Translations under genes and position numbers: made by a program
Assembly (NCBI RefSeq): GCF_900100195.1
Contig: NZ_FNES01000001.1
Coordinates: 300,356 to 364,355, forward strand
Source: Billgrantia gudaonensis
Lineage (GTDB): Bacteria; Pseudomonadota; Gammaproteobacteria; Pseudomonadales; Halomonadaceae
Reading direction: 5' to 3'
DNA length: 64,000 bases
Shown: in pieces, positions 20,476 through 29,148 of the stretch
Layout of the letters: the number at the start of each line of letters is the position of its first letter
Position numbering within the stretch: position 1 is the first letter of the stretch
Notes under the pieces: generated by a model
What the model was told of the DNA's origin: nothing
Databases searched by the model: none
The model's input: the letters and a program-made list of their open reading frames with translations, nothing else

Positions 20476-22155
20476 TTACATGTTGGGGTAGTTGGGCCCG
20501 CCGCCGCCCTCCGGTGCCACCCAGGTGATGTTCTGGGCAGGATCCTTGATGTCGCAGGTCTTGCAGTGCACGCAGTTCTGGAAGTTGATCTGGAACTGCG
20601 GCTTGCCGTCGTCCCCCTCCACGACCTCGTAGACGCCGGCCGGGCAATAGCGCTGGGCGGGTTCGGCGTAGGTCGGTAGATTGTCGCGGATCGGCAGGTC
20701 GGCATCCGCCAACTTTAGGTGGCAGGGTTGGTTTTCCTCATGGTTGGTGTTGGAGAGAAACACCGAGGAAGGCTTGTCGAAGGAGAGCTTGCCATCGGGC
20801 TTGGGGTAGTCGATCTTCTCGCATTCCGCAGCCGGCTTGAGAGCGGCATGATCCGGTGTGGTGTCGTGCACCCTGGGCAGTTTGCCGCCGATCAGCTGGT
20901 CGACGTAGTTGTAGGCGCCACCCAGCACGGTGCCGTACTTGTGGATCGCCGGGCCGAAGCTGGCGCTCTCCTCGAGCTCCCGGTAGGCCCAGCAGGATCG
21001 CCACTCGTCGGTGAAGGCGGTGAGTTCGCTGCCGCCTTCGTCGCCTGCGGCCAGCGCCCCGAACACGGCTTCGGCGGCCACCAGCCCCGATTTCATGGCG
21101 GTGTGCAGGCCCTTGATCTTGGCGAAGTTCAGAGTGCCGGCATCACAGCCGATGAGCAGGCCGCCGGGGAAGGTCATCTTGGGGAGGCAGTTGAGCCCGC
21201 CCTTGGTGACGGCGCGAGCGCCATAGGCGACGCGAGTGCCGCCCTCCAGGTACTGCTTGAGGACCGGATGGTGCTTCATGCGCTGGAATTCGTCGAAGGG
21301 CGACAGCCACGGGTTCTGGTAGGAGAGGTCCATGATCAGACCCACCACTGCCTGCTGGTCGTCGCCATGATAGAGGAACCAGCCCCCGTGGGCGTGCTTG
21401 CCGAGCGGCCATCCGGAGCCGTGCAGCACGAGCCCCGGCTCGTACTTGTCGGCGGGAATGTCCCACAGCTCCTTGAGGCCGATGCCGTAGTGCTGCGGGT
21501 CGCACTCGGCATCGAGCTGGAAGCGCTGGATCAGCCGCTTGCCGAGGTGGCCGCGGGAGCCTTCGGCGAACAGGGTGTACTTGGCGCGCAGCTCCATGCC
21601 CGGCATGTAGCTGTCCTTGGGCTGACCGTCTGCATCGACGCCCATGTCGCCGATCAGGATGCCCTTGACCACGTCGTCCTCGACGATCGCGTCCTGGGCG
21701 GCGAAGCCGGGAAAGACCTCGACGCCGAGCGTTTCGGCTTGTTCGGCCAGCCAGCGACACAGGTTGCCGGCGCTGATCACGTAGCGCGTGATGTCGCCGC
21801 CGGTATTGTGCATGCTCTTGGGCACCAGGGCGCTGGGGAGTTTCTGCGACGTTTGCGCATCCTTGAGGAGGTGTACCTCGTCACGGGTTGCCGGGGTCTT
21901 GAGGGGAGCGCCACGTTCGGCCCAGTCGGGGAAGAGCTCGTTCAGGGCGCGCGGCTCGAAGACGGCGCCAGAGAGGATATGGGCGCCCACTTCCGAGCCT
22001 TTTTCCACCACGCACACCGAGAGTTCCTGCCCGGCTTCGTTCGCCTGTTGCATGAGACGGCAGGCCGCGGCCAGGCCCGAGGGGCCAGCACCGACGATGA
22101 CCACATCGAAGTCCATGGTATCGCGTTCGACGCCTTCCAGCTGTTCGTTATCCAT
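20476..22155 (-). CDS. etfD: Electron transfer flavoprotein-ubiquinone oxidoreductase
   Basis: Membrane-associated FAD and 4Fe-4S enzyme passing electrons from reduced ETF to ubiquinone during fatty-acid and amino-acid oxidation. 559 residues from the ATG at 22155, chosen because GGGGAGGAG sits seven bases upstream. An in-frame GTG two codons earlier is less likely. The dinucleotide-binding motif DVVIVGAGPSGLAAA is near residue 18. Iron-sulfur cysteines lie near the C-terminus (YCPAG, NCVHCKTCDIKDP). It is divergent from its partners etfBA. Confidence 0.96.
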   Translation of the reverse strand: MDNEQLEGVERDTMDFDVVIVGAGPSGLAAACRLMQQANEAGQELSVCVVEKGSEVGAHILSGAVFEPRALNELFPDWAERGAPLKTPATRDEVHLLKDAQTSQKLPSALVPKSMHNTGGDITRYVISAGNLCRWLAEQAETLGVEVFPGFAAQDAIVEDDVVKGILIGDMGVDADGQPKDSYMPGMELRAKYTLFAEGSRGHLGKRLIQRFQLDAECDPQHYGIGLKELWDIPADKYEPGLVLHGSGWPLGKHAHGGWFLYHGDDQQAVVGLIMDLSYQNPWLSPFDEFQRMKHHPVLKQYLEGGTRVAYGARAVTKGGLNCLPKMTFPGGLLIGCDAGTLNFAKIKGLHTAMKSGLVAAEAVFGALAAGDEGGSELTAFTDEWRSCWAYRELEESASFGPAIHKYGTVLGGAYNYVDQLIGGKLPRVHDTTPDHAALKPAAECEKIDYPKPDGKLSFDKPSSVFLSNTNHEENQPCHLKLADADLPIRDNLPTYAEPAQRYCPAGVYEVVEGDDGKPQFQINFQNCVHCKTCDIKDPAQNITWVAPEGGGGPNYPNM

Positions 22156-22588
22156 CAGCACACTCCTCCCCTCACCGGCGACGTGGTGTCACGGTCATGC
22201 CACCAACGTCTATATGCATTAAAACGGTCGTTTGCTTCTCGATATTCTCCATGATAGGCATAATAGACGAAACAGGTCACCCCCGACGATGGGCAATGTC
22301 CGTTCGTCGCGTCATGTCGGACAGGGCAGACGTCTGGCATGTCTGGTGGCAAGAGTCCTGGCAACGAAGCCATAGGGATTGTTGCCGCAGGCGGGGTTGT
22401 GGCACATTGAAAACGTTTTTCGGTGCGGCGCCTATCAAACGCTTGCATGAAACGGGCAGCGCAAGCTGATCGATGCCGTGTGTCAGGGCGCCGGCTCATG
22501 ATGGCCATGCTGCCAGCTCCTTCGGTCGAGCGGGTCTGTGGCATGTGCCAAACCAGACGGTTCGTAGAGTGAACCAAGCGAGGACACC
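22156..22588. other. Divergent control region of ETF-QO and etfBA (no gene)
   Basis: 433 bp without a convincing gene; reading frames on both strands lack start signals and family features. It holds the PsrA-like site at 22221 and an A/T-rich patch, CATAAT (22259-22264) preceded by TTGCTT (22232-22237, a 21-bp spacing). A second symmetric site AAAACGTTTT is at 22410-22419. Promoters for both directions must lie here, but I cannot place them firmly. Confidence 0.6.
22221..22235. promoter_or_regulatory. PsrA-like operator
   Basis: The sequence AAAACGGTCGTTTGC contains AAAC-N4-GTTTG. It fits the consensus [GC]AAAC-N2-4-GTTT[GC] of PsrA, the TetR-family regulator of fatty-acid oxidation in Pseudomonas, except for the first base. 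It lies 66 bp upstream of the ETF-QO start. Its position in an ETF control region agrees with the known fatty-acid regulon of PsrA. Binding is inferred. Confidence 0.45.
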
Positions 22589-23341
22589 ATGAAAGTACTC
22601 GTCGCGGTCAAACGCGTCATCGATTACAACGTGAAGATTCGGGTCAAGCCGGACCAGAGCGACGTCGACCTTGCCAACGTCAAGATGGCCATGAATCCGT
22701 TCTGCGAGATCGCCGTGGAAGAGGCGGTTCGGTTGAAGGAGAAGGGCGTGGCGACCGAGATCGTCGCCGTGACCATCGGCCCCAAGGCAGCCCAGGAGCA
22801 GTTGCGCACCGCCCTGGCGCTGGGCGCCGACCGCGCCGTGCACGTCGAGACCGAGGAGCGCGTCGAATCGCTGGCCGCGGCCAAACTGCTGGCCAAGGTC
22901 GTCGACGAAGAGCAGCCCGGTCTCGTCATCCTCGGCAAGCAGGCCATCGATACCGACAACAACCAGACCGGCCAGATGCTGGCCGCCCTGGCCGGGATGC
23001 CGCAGGGTACCTTCGCCTCCGAAGTGGTCGTGGACGGTGACAAGGTTCAGGTGACTCGCGAGATCGACGGCGGTCTGCAGACCGTCGAGCTGAGCCTGCC
23101 GGCGGTGGTGACGACCGACTTGCGCCTCAACGAGCCGCGCTACGCCAAGCTGCCCGATATCATGAAAGCCAAGAAGAAGCCGCTGGACGTCAAGTCGCCG
23201 GCCGAGCTGGGCGTCGAGGTGGCCTCCAAGGTCGCGCTGCTCAAGGTCACGCCGCCGCCGGAGCGGCAGGGCGGCATCAAGGTGGGCTCGGTGGACGAGC
23301 TGGTCGACAAGCTGAAGAACGAAGCGAAGGTGATCTCATGA
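22589..23341 (+). CDS. etfB: Electron transfer flavoprotein beta subunit
   Basis: 250-residue AMP-binding subunit of the soluble ETF heterodimer that collects electrons from acyl-CoA dehydrogenases. It begins [41 protein letters not shown] and [18 protein letters not shown] are family signatures, the latter overlapping the dehydrogenase recognition loop. Its stop overlaps the etfA start (ATGA). Confidence 0.97.
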   Translation: MKVLVAVKRVIDYNVKIRVKPDQSDVDLANVKMAMNPFCEIAVEEAVRLKEKGVATEIVAVTIGPKAAQEQLRTALALGADRAVHVETEERVESLAAAKLLAKVVDEEQPGLVILGKQAIDTDNNQTGQMLAALAGMPQGTFASEVVVDGDKVQVTREIDGGLQTVELSLPAVVTTDLRLNEPRYAKLPDIMKAKKKPLDVKSPAELGVEVASKVALLKVTPPPERQGGIKVGSVDELVDKLKNEAKVIS

Positions 23342-24264
23342 GCATTCTGGTTCTGGCCGAACATCACGACGGTGCCCTGGCCGGTGCCACCGCCCACGTC
23401 GTTGCGGCGGCCCAAGCCATCGGTGGTGACATCGACGTGCTGGTTGCCGGCGAGAACGTCGCCGCCATCGCCGAAGCCGCGGCCAAGCTGGATGGTGTGA
23501 GCAAGGTGCGCGTGGCCGACGCCGCCGCCTATGCCCACCAGCTCGCCGAGCCACTGAGCGCACTGCTCGTCGAGCTGGCCGGCGACTACACTCACGTGCT
23601 GGCGGCCGCCTCCACCAATGGCAAGAACGTGCTGCCGCGTCTCGCCGCGCTCAAGGACGTCAGCCAGATCTCCGAAATCATCGCCGTGGAGAGTGCCGAC
23701 ACCTTCCAGCGGCCGATCTATGCGGGCAATGCCATCGCCACCGTGCAGAGCGGCGACCCGCTCAAGGTGATCACCGTGCGTGCCACGGCTTTCGACGCCG
23801 TCGGCGAGGGCGGCAGTGCCGCCATCGAGGCGGTGGAGTTCGTGGCCGACAACGACCAGTCCATTTTCGTCAAGGAGGCGCTGGCCCAGAGCGATCGTCC
23901 CGAACTGGGGGCTGCCAAGGTGGTGATCTCCGGCGGCCGTGGCATGGGCAACGGCGACAATTTCAAGCTGCTCGAAGGGATCGCCGACAAGCTCGGGGCG
24001 GCCATTGGCGCGTCCCGTGCGGCGGTGGACGCGGGCTTCGTGCCCAACGACATGCAGGTCGGCCAGACCGGCAAGATCGTCGCCCCGGAGCTCTACATCG
24101 CCGTGGGCATCTCGGGGGCCATCCAGCACCTGGCGGGGATGAAGGATTCCAAGGTGATCGTGGCGATCAACAAGGACGAGGAGGCGCCGATCTTCCAAGT
24201 CGCCGATTACGGCCTCGTCGCCGATCTCTTCGAGGCATTGCCGGAGCTCGAGCAGAAGCTCTGA
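23338..24264 (+). CDS. etfA: Electron transfer flavoprotein alpha subunit
   Basis: 308-residue FAD-binding subunit. The C-terminal domain holds the FAD signature [49 protein letters not shown]. The N-terminal domain ([16 protein letters not shown]) packs on EtfB. It is translationally coupled to etfB and ends in a strong hairpin. Together with ETF-QO on the other strand the complete electron path to quinone is present. Confidence 0.97.
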   Translation: MSILVLAEHHDGALAGATAHVVAAAQAIGGDIDVLVAGENVAAIAEAAAKLDGVSKVRVADAAAYAHQLAEPLSALLVELAGDYTHVLAAASTNGKNVLPRLAALKDVSQISEIIAVESADTFQRPIYAGNAIATVQSGDPLKVITVRATAFDAVGEGGSAAIEAVEFVADNDQSIFVKEALAQSDRPELGAAKVVISGGRGMGNGDNFKLLEGIADKLGAAIGASRAAVDAGFVPNDMQVGQTGKIVAPELYIAVGISGAIQHLAGMKDSKVIVAINKDEEAPIFQVADYGLVADLFEALPELEQKL

Positions 24265-24286
24265 CGGCAACATGGCGCCCGTGTCG

Positions 24287-24316
24287 AGAAGCCGGCTCCG
24301 TCAGGAGCCGGCTTCT
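24287..24316 (+). terminator. Hairpin terminator after etfA
   Basis: A perfect 13-bp stem (24287-24299 with 24304-24316, AGAAGCCGGCTCC) with a GTCA loop lies 22 bp after the etfA stop. The T-run after it is poor. Confidence 0.6.
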
Positions 24317-24473
24317 TGCCGAGTGGACGGGCTCGCGCCGTCTGGAGTAGGGTGGCTCACGCTTCGCAATGGAAGATTCGCGATGAAGGTACAGGAGCGG
24401 TTGAAATCGCCCGGCGGTGACCGCACCTCCTACCTGTGAAGCGCAAACAAAGCCACCAAAGGAGATGATCAAC

Positions 24474-25085
24474 ATGGCACATACACTCCCTGACCTGCCG
24501 TATGCCTACGATGCGCTGGAACCACACATCGATGCCATGACCATGGAGATCCACCACTCCAAGCATCACCAGACCTATGTCAACAACCTCAATGCCGCCC
24601 TCGAAGGGACCGGCCTCGAGGACGTTCCCGTGGATGAGCTGCTGGCGAATCTCGACCGAGTGCCCGAGGCCAAGCGTCAGGCGGTCATCAACAATGGTGG
24701 CGGTCACTCCAACCACACCATGTTCTGGCAGATGATGTCGCCCAACGGCGGCGGTCAGCCCAAGGGCAAGGTCGCCGAGAGCATCGATAGCGAATTGGGC
24801 GGCTTCGAGGCTTTCAAGGATGCCTTCACCAAGGCGGCGTTGGGACGCTTCGGCAGCGGCTGGGCGTGGCTCTCGGTAACCCCGGAGAAGAAGCTGGTGG
24901 TGGAGAACACGCTCAACCAGGACAGCCCGATTTCAGCCGGCAACACACCGGTGCTGGGGCTCGACGTGTGGGAGCATGCCTACTACCTCAAGTTCCAGAA
25001 CAAGCGCCCGGACTACGTCGCCGAGTTCTTCAACGTGATCAACTGGGATGAAGTGGAGCGCCGCTATCAGGCTGCCACTGCCTGA
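24474..25085 (+). CDS. sodA: Superoxide dismutase, Mn-type by signature
   Basis: 203-residue Fe/Mn-family enzyme that dismutates superoxide. Metal ligands are in [22 protein letters not shown] and [11 protein letters not shown]. Two diagnostic places favour manganese: NNGGGHSNH has glycine where Fe enzymes have the NNAAQ-type glutamine, and NQDSPI supplies the glutamine used by Mn enzymes. GGAG lies upstream of the ATG at 24474. It is an isolated transcript between two terminators. Cambialistic metal use cannot be excluded. Confidence 0.93.
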   Translation: MAHTLPDLPYAYDALEPHIDAMTMEIHHSKHHQTYVNNLNAALEGTGLEDVPVDELLANLDRVPEAKRQAVINNGGGHSNHTMFWQMMSPNGGGQPKGKVAESIDSELGGFEAFKDAFTKAALGRFGSGWAWLSVTPEKKLVVENTLNQDSPISAGNTPVLGLDVWEHAYYLKFQNKRPDYVAEFFNVINWDEVERRYQAATA

Positions 25086-25111
25086 CCCCTCTTTCGCTTC
25101 TCTCCCCATCG

Positions 25112-25146
25112 ACGGCCCCGAAGCCAAGGCTTCGGGGCCGTCTTTT
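25112..25146 (+). terminator. Rho-independent terminator after sodA
   Basis: A perfect 14-bp stem (25112-25125 with 25128-25141, ACGGCCCCGAAGCC) is followed by CTTTTT. This is the most canonical terminator in the window. Confidence 0.92.
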
Positions 25147-25239
25147 TGCATACCCGGCTAGCCGCCTTCACCCGCTGACCGATGCGGAGTTTCCCCTTGC
25201 CATGCCGTCGCAGCGTGGTAGGCTATCAGGCTGTGCGCA

Positions 25240-25258
25240 AATACCAATCACTTTCATT
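25240..25258. promoter_or_regulatory. Fur-box-like operator upstream of the TonB operon
   Basis: AATACCAATCACTTTCATT, read on the minus strand, matches 14 of 19 positions of the common Fur-site form AATGAGAATGATTATCATT. It is 43 bp upstream of the DUF3450 start. It is 16/19 identical to a second site at 30302. A weak promoter TTGCCA (25197-25202), 16 bp, TAGGCT (25219-25224) would place the site just downstream of the start point, where a repressor could block it. Confidence 0.55.
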
Positions 25259-25301
25259 ACGTTCGGGCTGCAACTCGAGCGATGGTCACTGGAGATTCTG
25301 T

Positions 25302-26108
25302 GTGAGCGTTACTCCGCCGTTCGTCGCCTCAGGGCGTGTGCTGTTGCTTGGCACGGTGCTGTTGTCGATGCCGGCGGCGGGTCAGAGCCCGCTGCCCGAG
25401 GCAGCCCTGGAGGCGCAGAGCCAGCAGGCGGCGCTTCAGGAGCGCATCGACGCCGCCGACGAGAGCACTCGTGAGCAGCTGCGCGAGCTTCGTCGACTGG
25501 AGCGCGAGACGCGCCGTTTGACGGCGCAAAACGAGGAACGGGCGCCCCGCCTCGAGCGCCGTGCCGAGAACCTCGAGCGGCGCGAGGCCGCTCTGGATAC
25601 CCTCGAAGACACGCGCGAGGCGCTGCCGGCGCTCAAGCGTAGCCTGGTGGCACGGCTGGATGCCTGGGTCGAGGGTGACCTGCCTTTTCTGCGCGAGGAA
25701 CGCCGGGCTCGGGTGGCCAGCTTGGAGGCCAGTCTGAGCGATCCCGACCTCTCCGAGGCCGATCAGCTCGACCGGATTCTGGGAGCCTGGCGGGCCGAGC
25801 TCGACTACGGTCGCGAGTTCGATGCCTGGCGCGGCTATCTCGGAGGCGAAGGCGATGAGGAAGCATCGCGCCGTGAGGTCGACTTTCTGCGTCTGGCGCG
25901 AGTGGGACTCTACTATCTGACTCCCGATGGCCGAGAAGGAGGGGTATGGCAGGCGGAAGAAGGGCGCTGGGCGTCACTCGACGAGGCGGCACGGCGCGAG
26001 GTGCGTACCGGGTTGCGTATCGCTCGCGACCAGCGTGCGCCGGAACTCTTGACGTTGCCGCTCTCCCAGCCCCTGGAGTCGCATGACGACGAGGAGGGGC
26101 GGTCATGA
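25302..26108 (+). CDS. DUF3450 periplasmic coiled-coil protein (TonB2 cluster)
   Basis: 268-residue secreted protein with a signal peptide (about residues 10-28, ending near PAAGQS). Residues 35-110 form a long Glu/Arg-rich coiled coil, and a globular C-terminal region contains GLYYLTPDGREGGVW. DUF3450 proteins open TonB2-type operons with ttpC, exbB2, exbD2, tonB2 and a TPR gene, exactly the order here. I choose the GTG at 25302 because GGAG lies seven bases upstream and it gives a normal signal peptide. Its stop overlaps the next ATG. Confidence 0.85.
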   Translation: MSVTPPFVASGRVLLLGTVLLSMPAAGQSPLPEAALEAQSQQAALQERIDAADESTREQLRELRRLERETRRLTAQNEERAPRLERRAENLERREAALDTLEDTREALPALKRSLVARLDAWVEGDLPFLREERRARVASLEASLSDPDLSEADQLDRILGAWRAELDYGREFDAWRGYLGGEGDEEASRREVDFLRLARVGLYYLTPDGREGGVWQAEEGRWASLDEAARREVRTGLRIARDQRAPELLTLPLSQPLESHDDEEGRS

Positions 26109-27481
26109 CCCCGTTTCGACGACTGATCACGGCGGTACTGCTGGCCATGCAGGGGGCTGTTGCCTTGCCGGCCCTGGCACAGTCCGATGCGTTCACCACG
26201 TTACAGGCCGAGCGTGAAGCGGCCGAACAGCGTGACCGGGCTCGCTTGGCCGAGCTGCTCGACGATCAGGAGGCGCTCGAGGAGGCGCTGGCCGAGGCGC
26301 GCGCCGCCCATGCCGATGCCGAGGCGCGCAGCGAACGCCTGGCGGAGCGCCAGGCGGACCAGGCGGCCTGGCAAGACGAGCTCGATGAGCGCCAGGACGA
26401 GCAGGGGGAAGAGCTCGCTGCACTGCTTTCCACCGTGGCCCGGCACAGCGGCGAGCTGCGCGACAGCCTGGGCGAAAGCTGGATCAGCCTCGGCGGTGCC
26501 GAGCTGCCACCGCGCCTCGACGATGCCGAGGTGCTGGAACTCGAGCATTTGGAAAGACTCGCTGACAGCTTGATGATGCTGACCGCCGAGACTGGACGAG
26601 TCACACGCTTCACGGCTCCGGTGGCGGGGCGCGACGGTGCGATCGAGCCGCGTGAGGTCGTACGCCTTGGCGATCTCGCCGCCTTCATCGAGAGCGATTT
26701 GTTGCGCCGAGGGGAGGACGACGGCGTGCTTTCCGTGGTGCCGCGCACGCCGGCGGCAGTGGCAGAGACTCTGGAGGCCTTTCACGCCGGTGAGTCTCGC
26801 CGCCTGGCCATCGATCCCACGGGGGGAGAGTTGGTGGATGCGCTGGCCCAGCAGCCCACCCTGATCGAACGTTTCCACCAGGGAGGGGCCGTCGGCTATG
26901 TCGTGGTGGCGTTGGGCGGGATTGGCCTGCTGGTGGCGTTGGCGCAGTATCTCTATCTGCTGCGGGTCAGTCTGACCGTGCGTCGCCAGCGTCGCGACCT
27001 GAACCGGTTGCGCGGTGACAATCCCTTGGGGCGGGTGCTCCAGCGCTTTCGTGCTCTCAAGACGGATCAGCTTCCCGAGGCGCTCGAAGCGCGCCTCGAC
27101 GAAGCGGTGCTCGCCGAGCTGCCGCGTCTCGAGCGCGGCCAGCCGCTTGTCAAGCTGCTGGCCGCGGTGGCGCCGCTGTTGGGACTGTTGGGTACCGTCA
27201 CCGGGATGATCGTCACCTTCCAGGCCATCACGGTGTTCGGAACCGGTGATCCGCAGCTGATGGCCGGCGGCATCAGCCAGGCACTGGTCACTACCGTGCT
27301 GGGCCTGATCACTGCCGTACCGCTGCTGTTCGCCCATACCGCACTCGCCGCGCGCAGCCGGGCACTGACGGGTGTCGTCGAGGGTGAAGCGAGCGCTGCC
27401 CTCGCCGAGCATCTGGAAGGCCGGCATGCGGACGGTCCACCACCGACGGAGAGCCGAGTCCGTGATTCTGCCCTGGCTTGA
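26105..27481 (+). CDS. TtpC-like protein: periplasmic coiled coil fused to MotA/TolQ/ExbB domain
   Basis: 458-residue inner-membrane protein. The N-terminal signal/anchor (about 8-26) is followed by a very acidic coiled coil (30-125) and a periplasmic region. The last 190 residues form an ExbB-type proton-channel domain with VVVALGGIGLLVALAQYLYLL and LLAAVAPLLGLLGTVTGMIVTF. It resembles TtpC, the extra component required by Vibrio TonB2 systems. It overlaps the DUF3450 stop (ATGA), and its end overlaps the exbB start. Confidence 0.87.
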   Translation: MTPFRRLITAVLLAMQGAVALPALAQSDAFTTLQAEREAAEQRDRARLAELLDDQEALEEALAEARAAHADAEARSERLAERQADQAAWQDELDERQDEQGEELAALLSTVARHSGELRDSLGESWISLGGAELPPRLDDAEVLELEHLERLADSLMMLTAETGRVTRFTAPVAGRDGAIEPREVVRLGDLAAFIESDLLRRGEDDGVLSVVPRTPAAVAETLEAFHAGESRRLAIDPTGGELVDALAQQPTLIERFHQGGAVGYVVVALGGIGLLVALAQYLYLLRVSLTVRRQRRDLNRLRGDNPLGRVLQRFRALKTDQLPEALEARLDEAVLAELPRLERGQPLVKLLAAVAPLLGLLGTVTGMIVTFQAITVFGTGDPQLMAGGISQALVTTVLGLITAVPLLFAHTALAARSRALTGVVEGEASAALAEHLEGRHADGPPPTESRVRDSALA

Positions 27482-27998
27482 GCCCCTCGAACGGCTGATC
27501 GAGGCCGGCGGCATCATCCTGCTGGTCATCATGGCGGTGGCGACGGCTCTGTTCGGGCTCGCCCTGGAGCGGCTGTGGTACGTGCGCATCACCTATCGAC
27601 GTGCACGGCGTCGCCTGATCCAGCGCTGGGTAGCGCGCAGCGACCACCTGAGTTGGAGTGCTCTCACTCTCCGCGAGGTGTGGACCCGCCAGTTGATCGC
27701 TCGGTTGCGGCGTCCCCTGCCCTGGCTGCGGTTACTGGTGGCGCTGTGTCCGCTGCTCGGCCTGCTCGGCACCGTGACCGGCATGATCAGCGTCTTCGAC
27801 AGCCTGTCGATGAGCGAGACGAATCAAGCGCGCGCCATGGCCGACGGCGTAGCGCGAGCGACGTTGCCGACCCTGAGCGGGATGGCGGTGGCAGTGGTCG
27901 GCCTGCTCTTCACCAGCCGCCTGGAGCACATCATCCGGCGCGAGAATCAGCGGCTGCATGACCGCCTGGCCCGCGCCCTGGAGGACACCAATGCGTAG
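27462..27998 (+). CDS. exbB: ExbB-type biopolymer transport protein
   Basis: 178-residue MotA/TolQ/ExbB channel subunit with three membrane segments. The signature LLVALCPLLGLLGTVTGMISVFDSL and a second stretch, LSGMAVAVVGLLFTSRLEH, are clear. I start at GTG 27462 (VILPWLEPLERLIEAGGIILL), preceded by GGAGAG. Longer in-frame readings run back through the previous gene. It energises TonB using the proton gradient, with ExbD. It overlaps its upstream neighbour by 20 bp and exbD by 8 bp. Confidence 0.9.
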   Translation: MILPWLEPLERLIEAGGIILLVIMAVATALFGLALERLWYVRITYRRARRRLIQRWVARSDHLSWSALTLREVWTRQLIARLRRPLPWLRLLVALCPLLGLLGTVTGMISVFDSLSMSETNQARAMADGVARATLPTLSGMAVAVVGLLFTSRLEHIIRRENQRLHDRLARALEDTNA

Positions 27999-28398
27999 AC
28001 GCCGTCTGGGCGCCGATAGCGACGAGTCCGGCGAAGTCAATCTTACGCCGATGCTCGACGTGGTCTTCATCATGCTGATCTTCTTCATCGTGACCACGAG
28101 CTTCATCAAGGAGAGCGGCGTGGAGATAGACCGCCCCGAGTCCAGCGACGCAAGCCCACGGCCCGATGCTCAGGTGATGGTCGCCATCACCCCGGAGGGG
28201 GCCGTGTGGGTCGATGGCGAGGCCGTGGATGCGCATCGCGTAGGGGGGCGGGTCGCCGATCTGGTCAGCGGTGACGGTGGCGTGGTCATCCAGGCCGACC
28301 GGGATGCGACCACCGGTCTGTTGATCGAAGTGATGGACCGCATTCGTGAGGCGGGCGTGGAGCAGGTCGCCGTGGCGGCGAACCGGGGTACCCCATGA
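27991..28398 (+). CDS. exbD: ExbD-type biopolymer transport protein
   Basis: 135-residue protein with one N-terminal membrane helix and a small periplasmic domain. The essential proton-carrying aspartate is in VNLTPMLDVVFIMLIFFIV. The remainder (VMVAITPEGAVWVDGEAV and GVVIQADRDATTG) is typical of ExbD. It partners the ExbB before it and the TonB that starts inside its stop codon. Confidence 0.93.
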   Translation: MRRRRLGADSDESGEVNLTPMLDVVFIMLIFFIVTTSFIKESGVEIDRPESSDASPRPDAQVMVAITPEGAVWVDGEAVDAHRVGGRVADLVSGDGGVVIQADRDATTGLLIEVMDRIREAGVEQVAVAANRGTP

Positions 28399-29144
28399 TC
28401 CGACCTCCGGTTGCGATGGTCGGGGGCGTGATGCTGGCGCTGGGCCTGTTCTGGCTGCTGGCGCTGCTGGTAGCGCCGCCACAGGCCGACATCGAGGTGC
28501 TCGAGCCGACCACGCTGGATCTCGTCGAGGCCGAGGCCCCGGCGGAGCAGATGCCGGCGGAGGCGGCGCCGCCTCCGCCGACCCCCGCGGCGCCGGTGGA
28601 GCCTCCTCCCGTGCCGGAGCCGGCGCCACTGAGCGAGAGCCGCATCGCGTTGCCCGATCCCGAGCTGCCGACATCCGAGACTCCGCCCATGGAACTCGAT
28701 GATTCTCTGCCGGAGCTCGTCGAGCAGCGCCCCGAGCCACGGCCCGAACCCGAGCCGCAGCCCGAGCCGGAACCGGCACCGCAGCCCGAGCCCGCCAGCG
28801 AGGCCGTGGAAGCGACGACGGACGAGACGGCAGTCGCCGAACGGGCCTCCGATGCCTCCGAGACGTCCCGGGAGCCGGTCGATGTGGGGTCGCCCACGCC
28901 CACCAGTCGCGTGCCGCCGGACTATCCCGCGCGTGCCCAGCGTCGGGGAATGGAAGGGCATGTCGAGTTGACCTTCGTGATTCGGCCCGATGGCAGCGTC
29001 GATCCCGACACCATCCGAATCGTGGAGGCGCAGCCGGGCAACGTGTTCGACAGGGCGGCACGGCAGGCCGTGGCGCGCTGGCAGTTCGAACCCGGCGAGG
29101 GGTTGCGCCGTGCACGCCAGCGTCTGGAATTCCAACTGAGGTGA
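28395..29144 (+). CDS. tonB: TonB family protein
   Basis: 249-residue energy transducer. A membrane anchor at about residues 7-31 is followed by a Pro/Glu-rich periplasm-spanning stretch with PEPEPQPEPEP-type repeats. The C-terminal TonB domain begins at VPPDYPARAQRRGMEGHVEL and includes VVEAQPG-like and RWQFEP motifs. It contacts TonB boxes of outer-membrane receptors, none of which is encoded nearby, so it probably serves receptors elsewhere. Confidence 0.93.
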   Translation: MIRPPVAMVGGVMLALGLFWLLALLVAPPQADIEVLEPTTLDLVEAEAPAEQMPAEAAPPPPTPAAPVEPPPVPEPAPLSESRIALPDPELPTSETPPMELDDSLPELVEQRPEPRPEPEPQPEPEPAPQPEPASEAVEATTDETAVAERASDASETSREPVDVGSPTPTSRVPPDYPARAQRRGMEGHVELTFVIRPDGSVDPDTIRIVEAQPGNVFDRAARQAVARWQFEPGEGLRRARQRLEFQLR

Positions 29145-29148
29145 TGCC

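Noticed and set aside
22155..22577. Frames on both strands in the ETF control region (140 and 90 codons)
   Set aside because: They lack starts with ribosome-binding sites and known motifs, and would cover the operators and promoters of both flanking genes.
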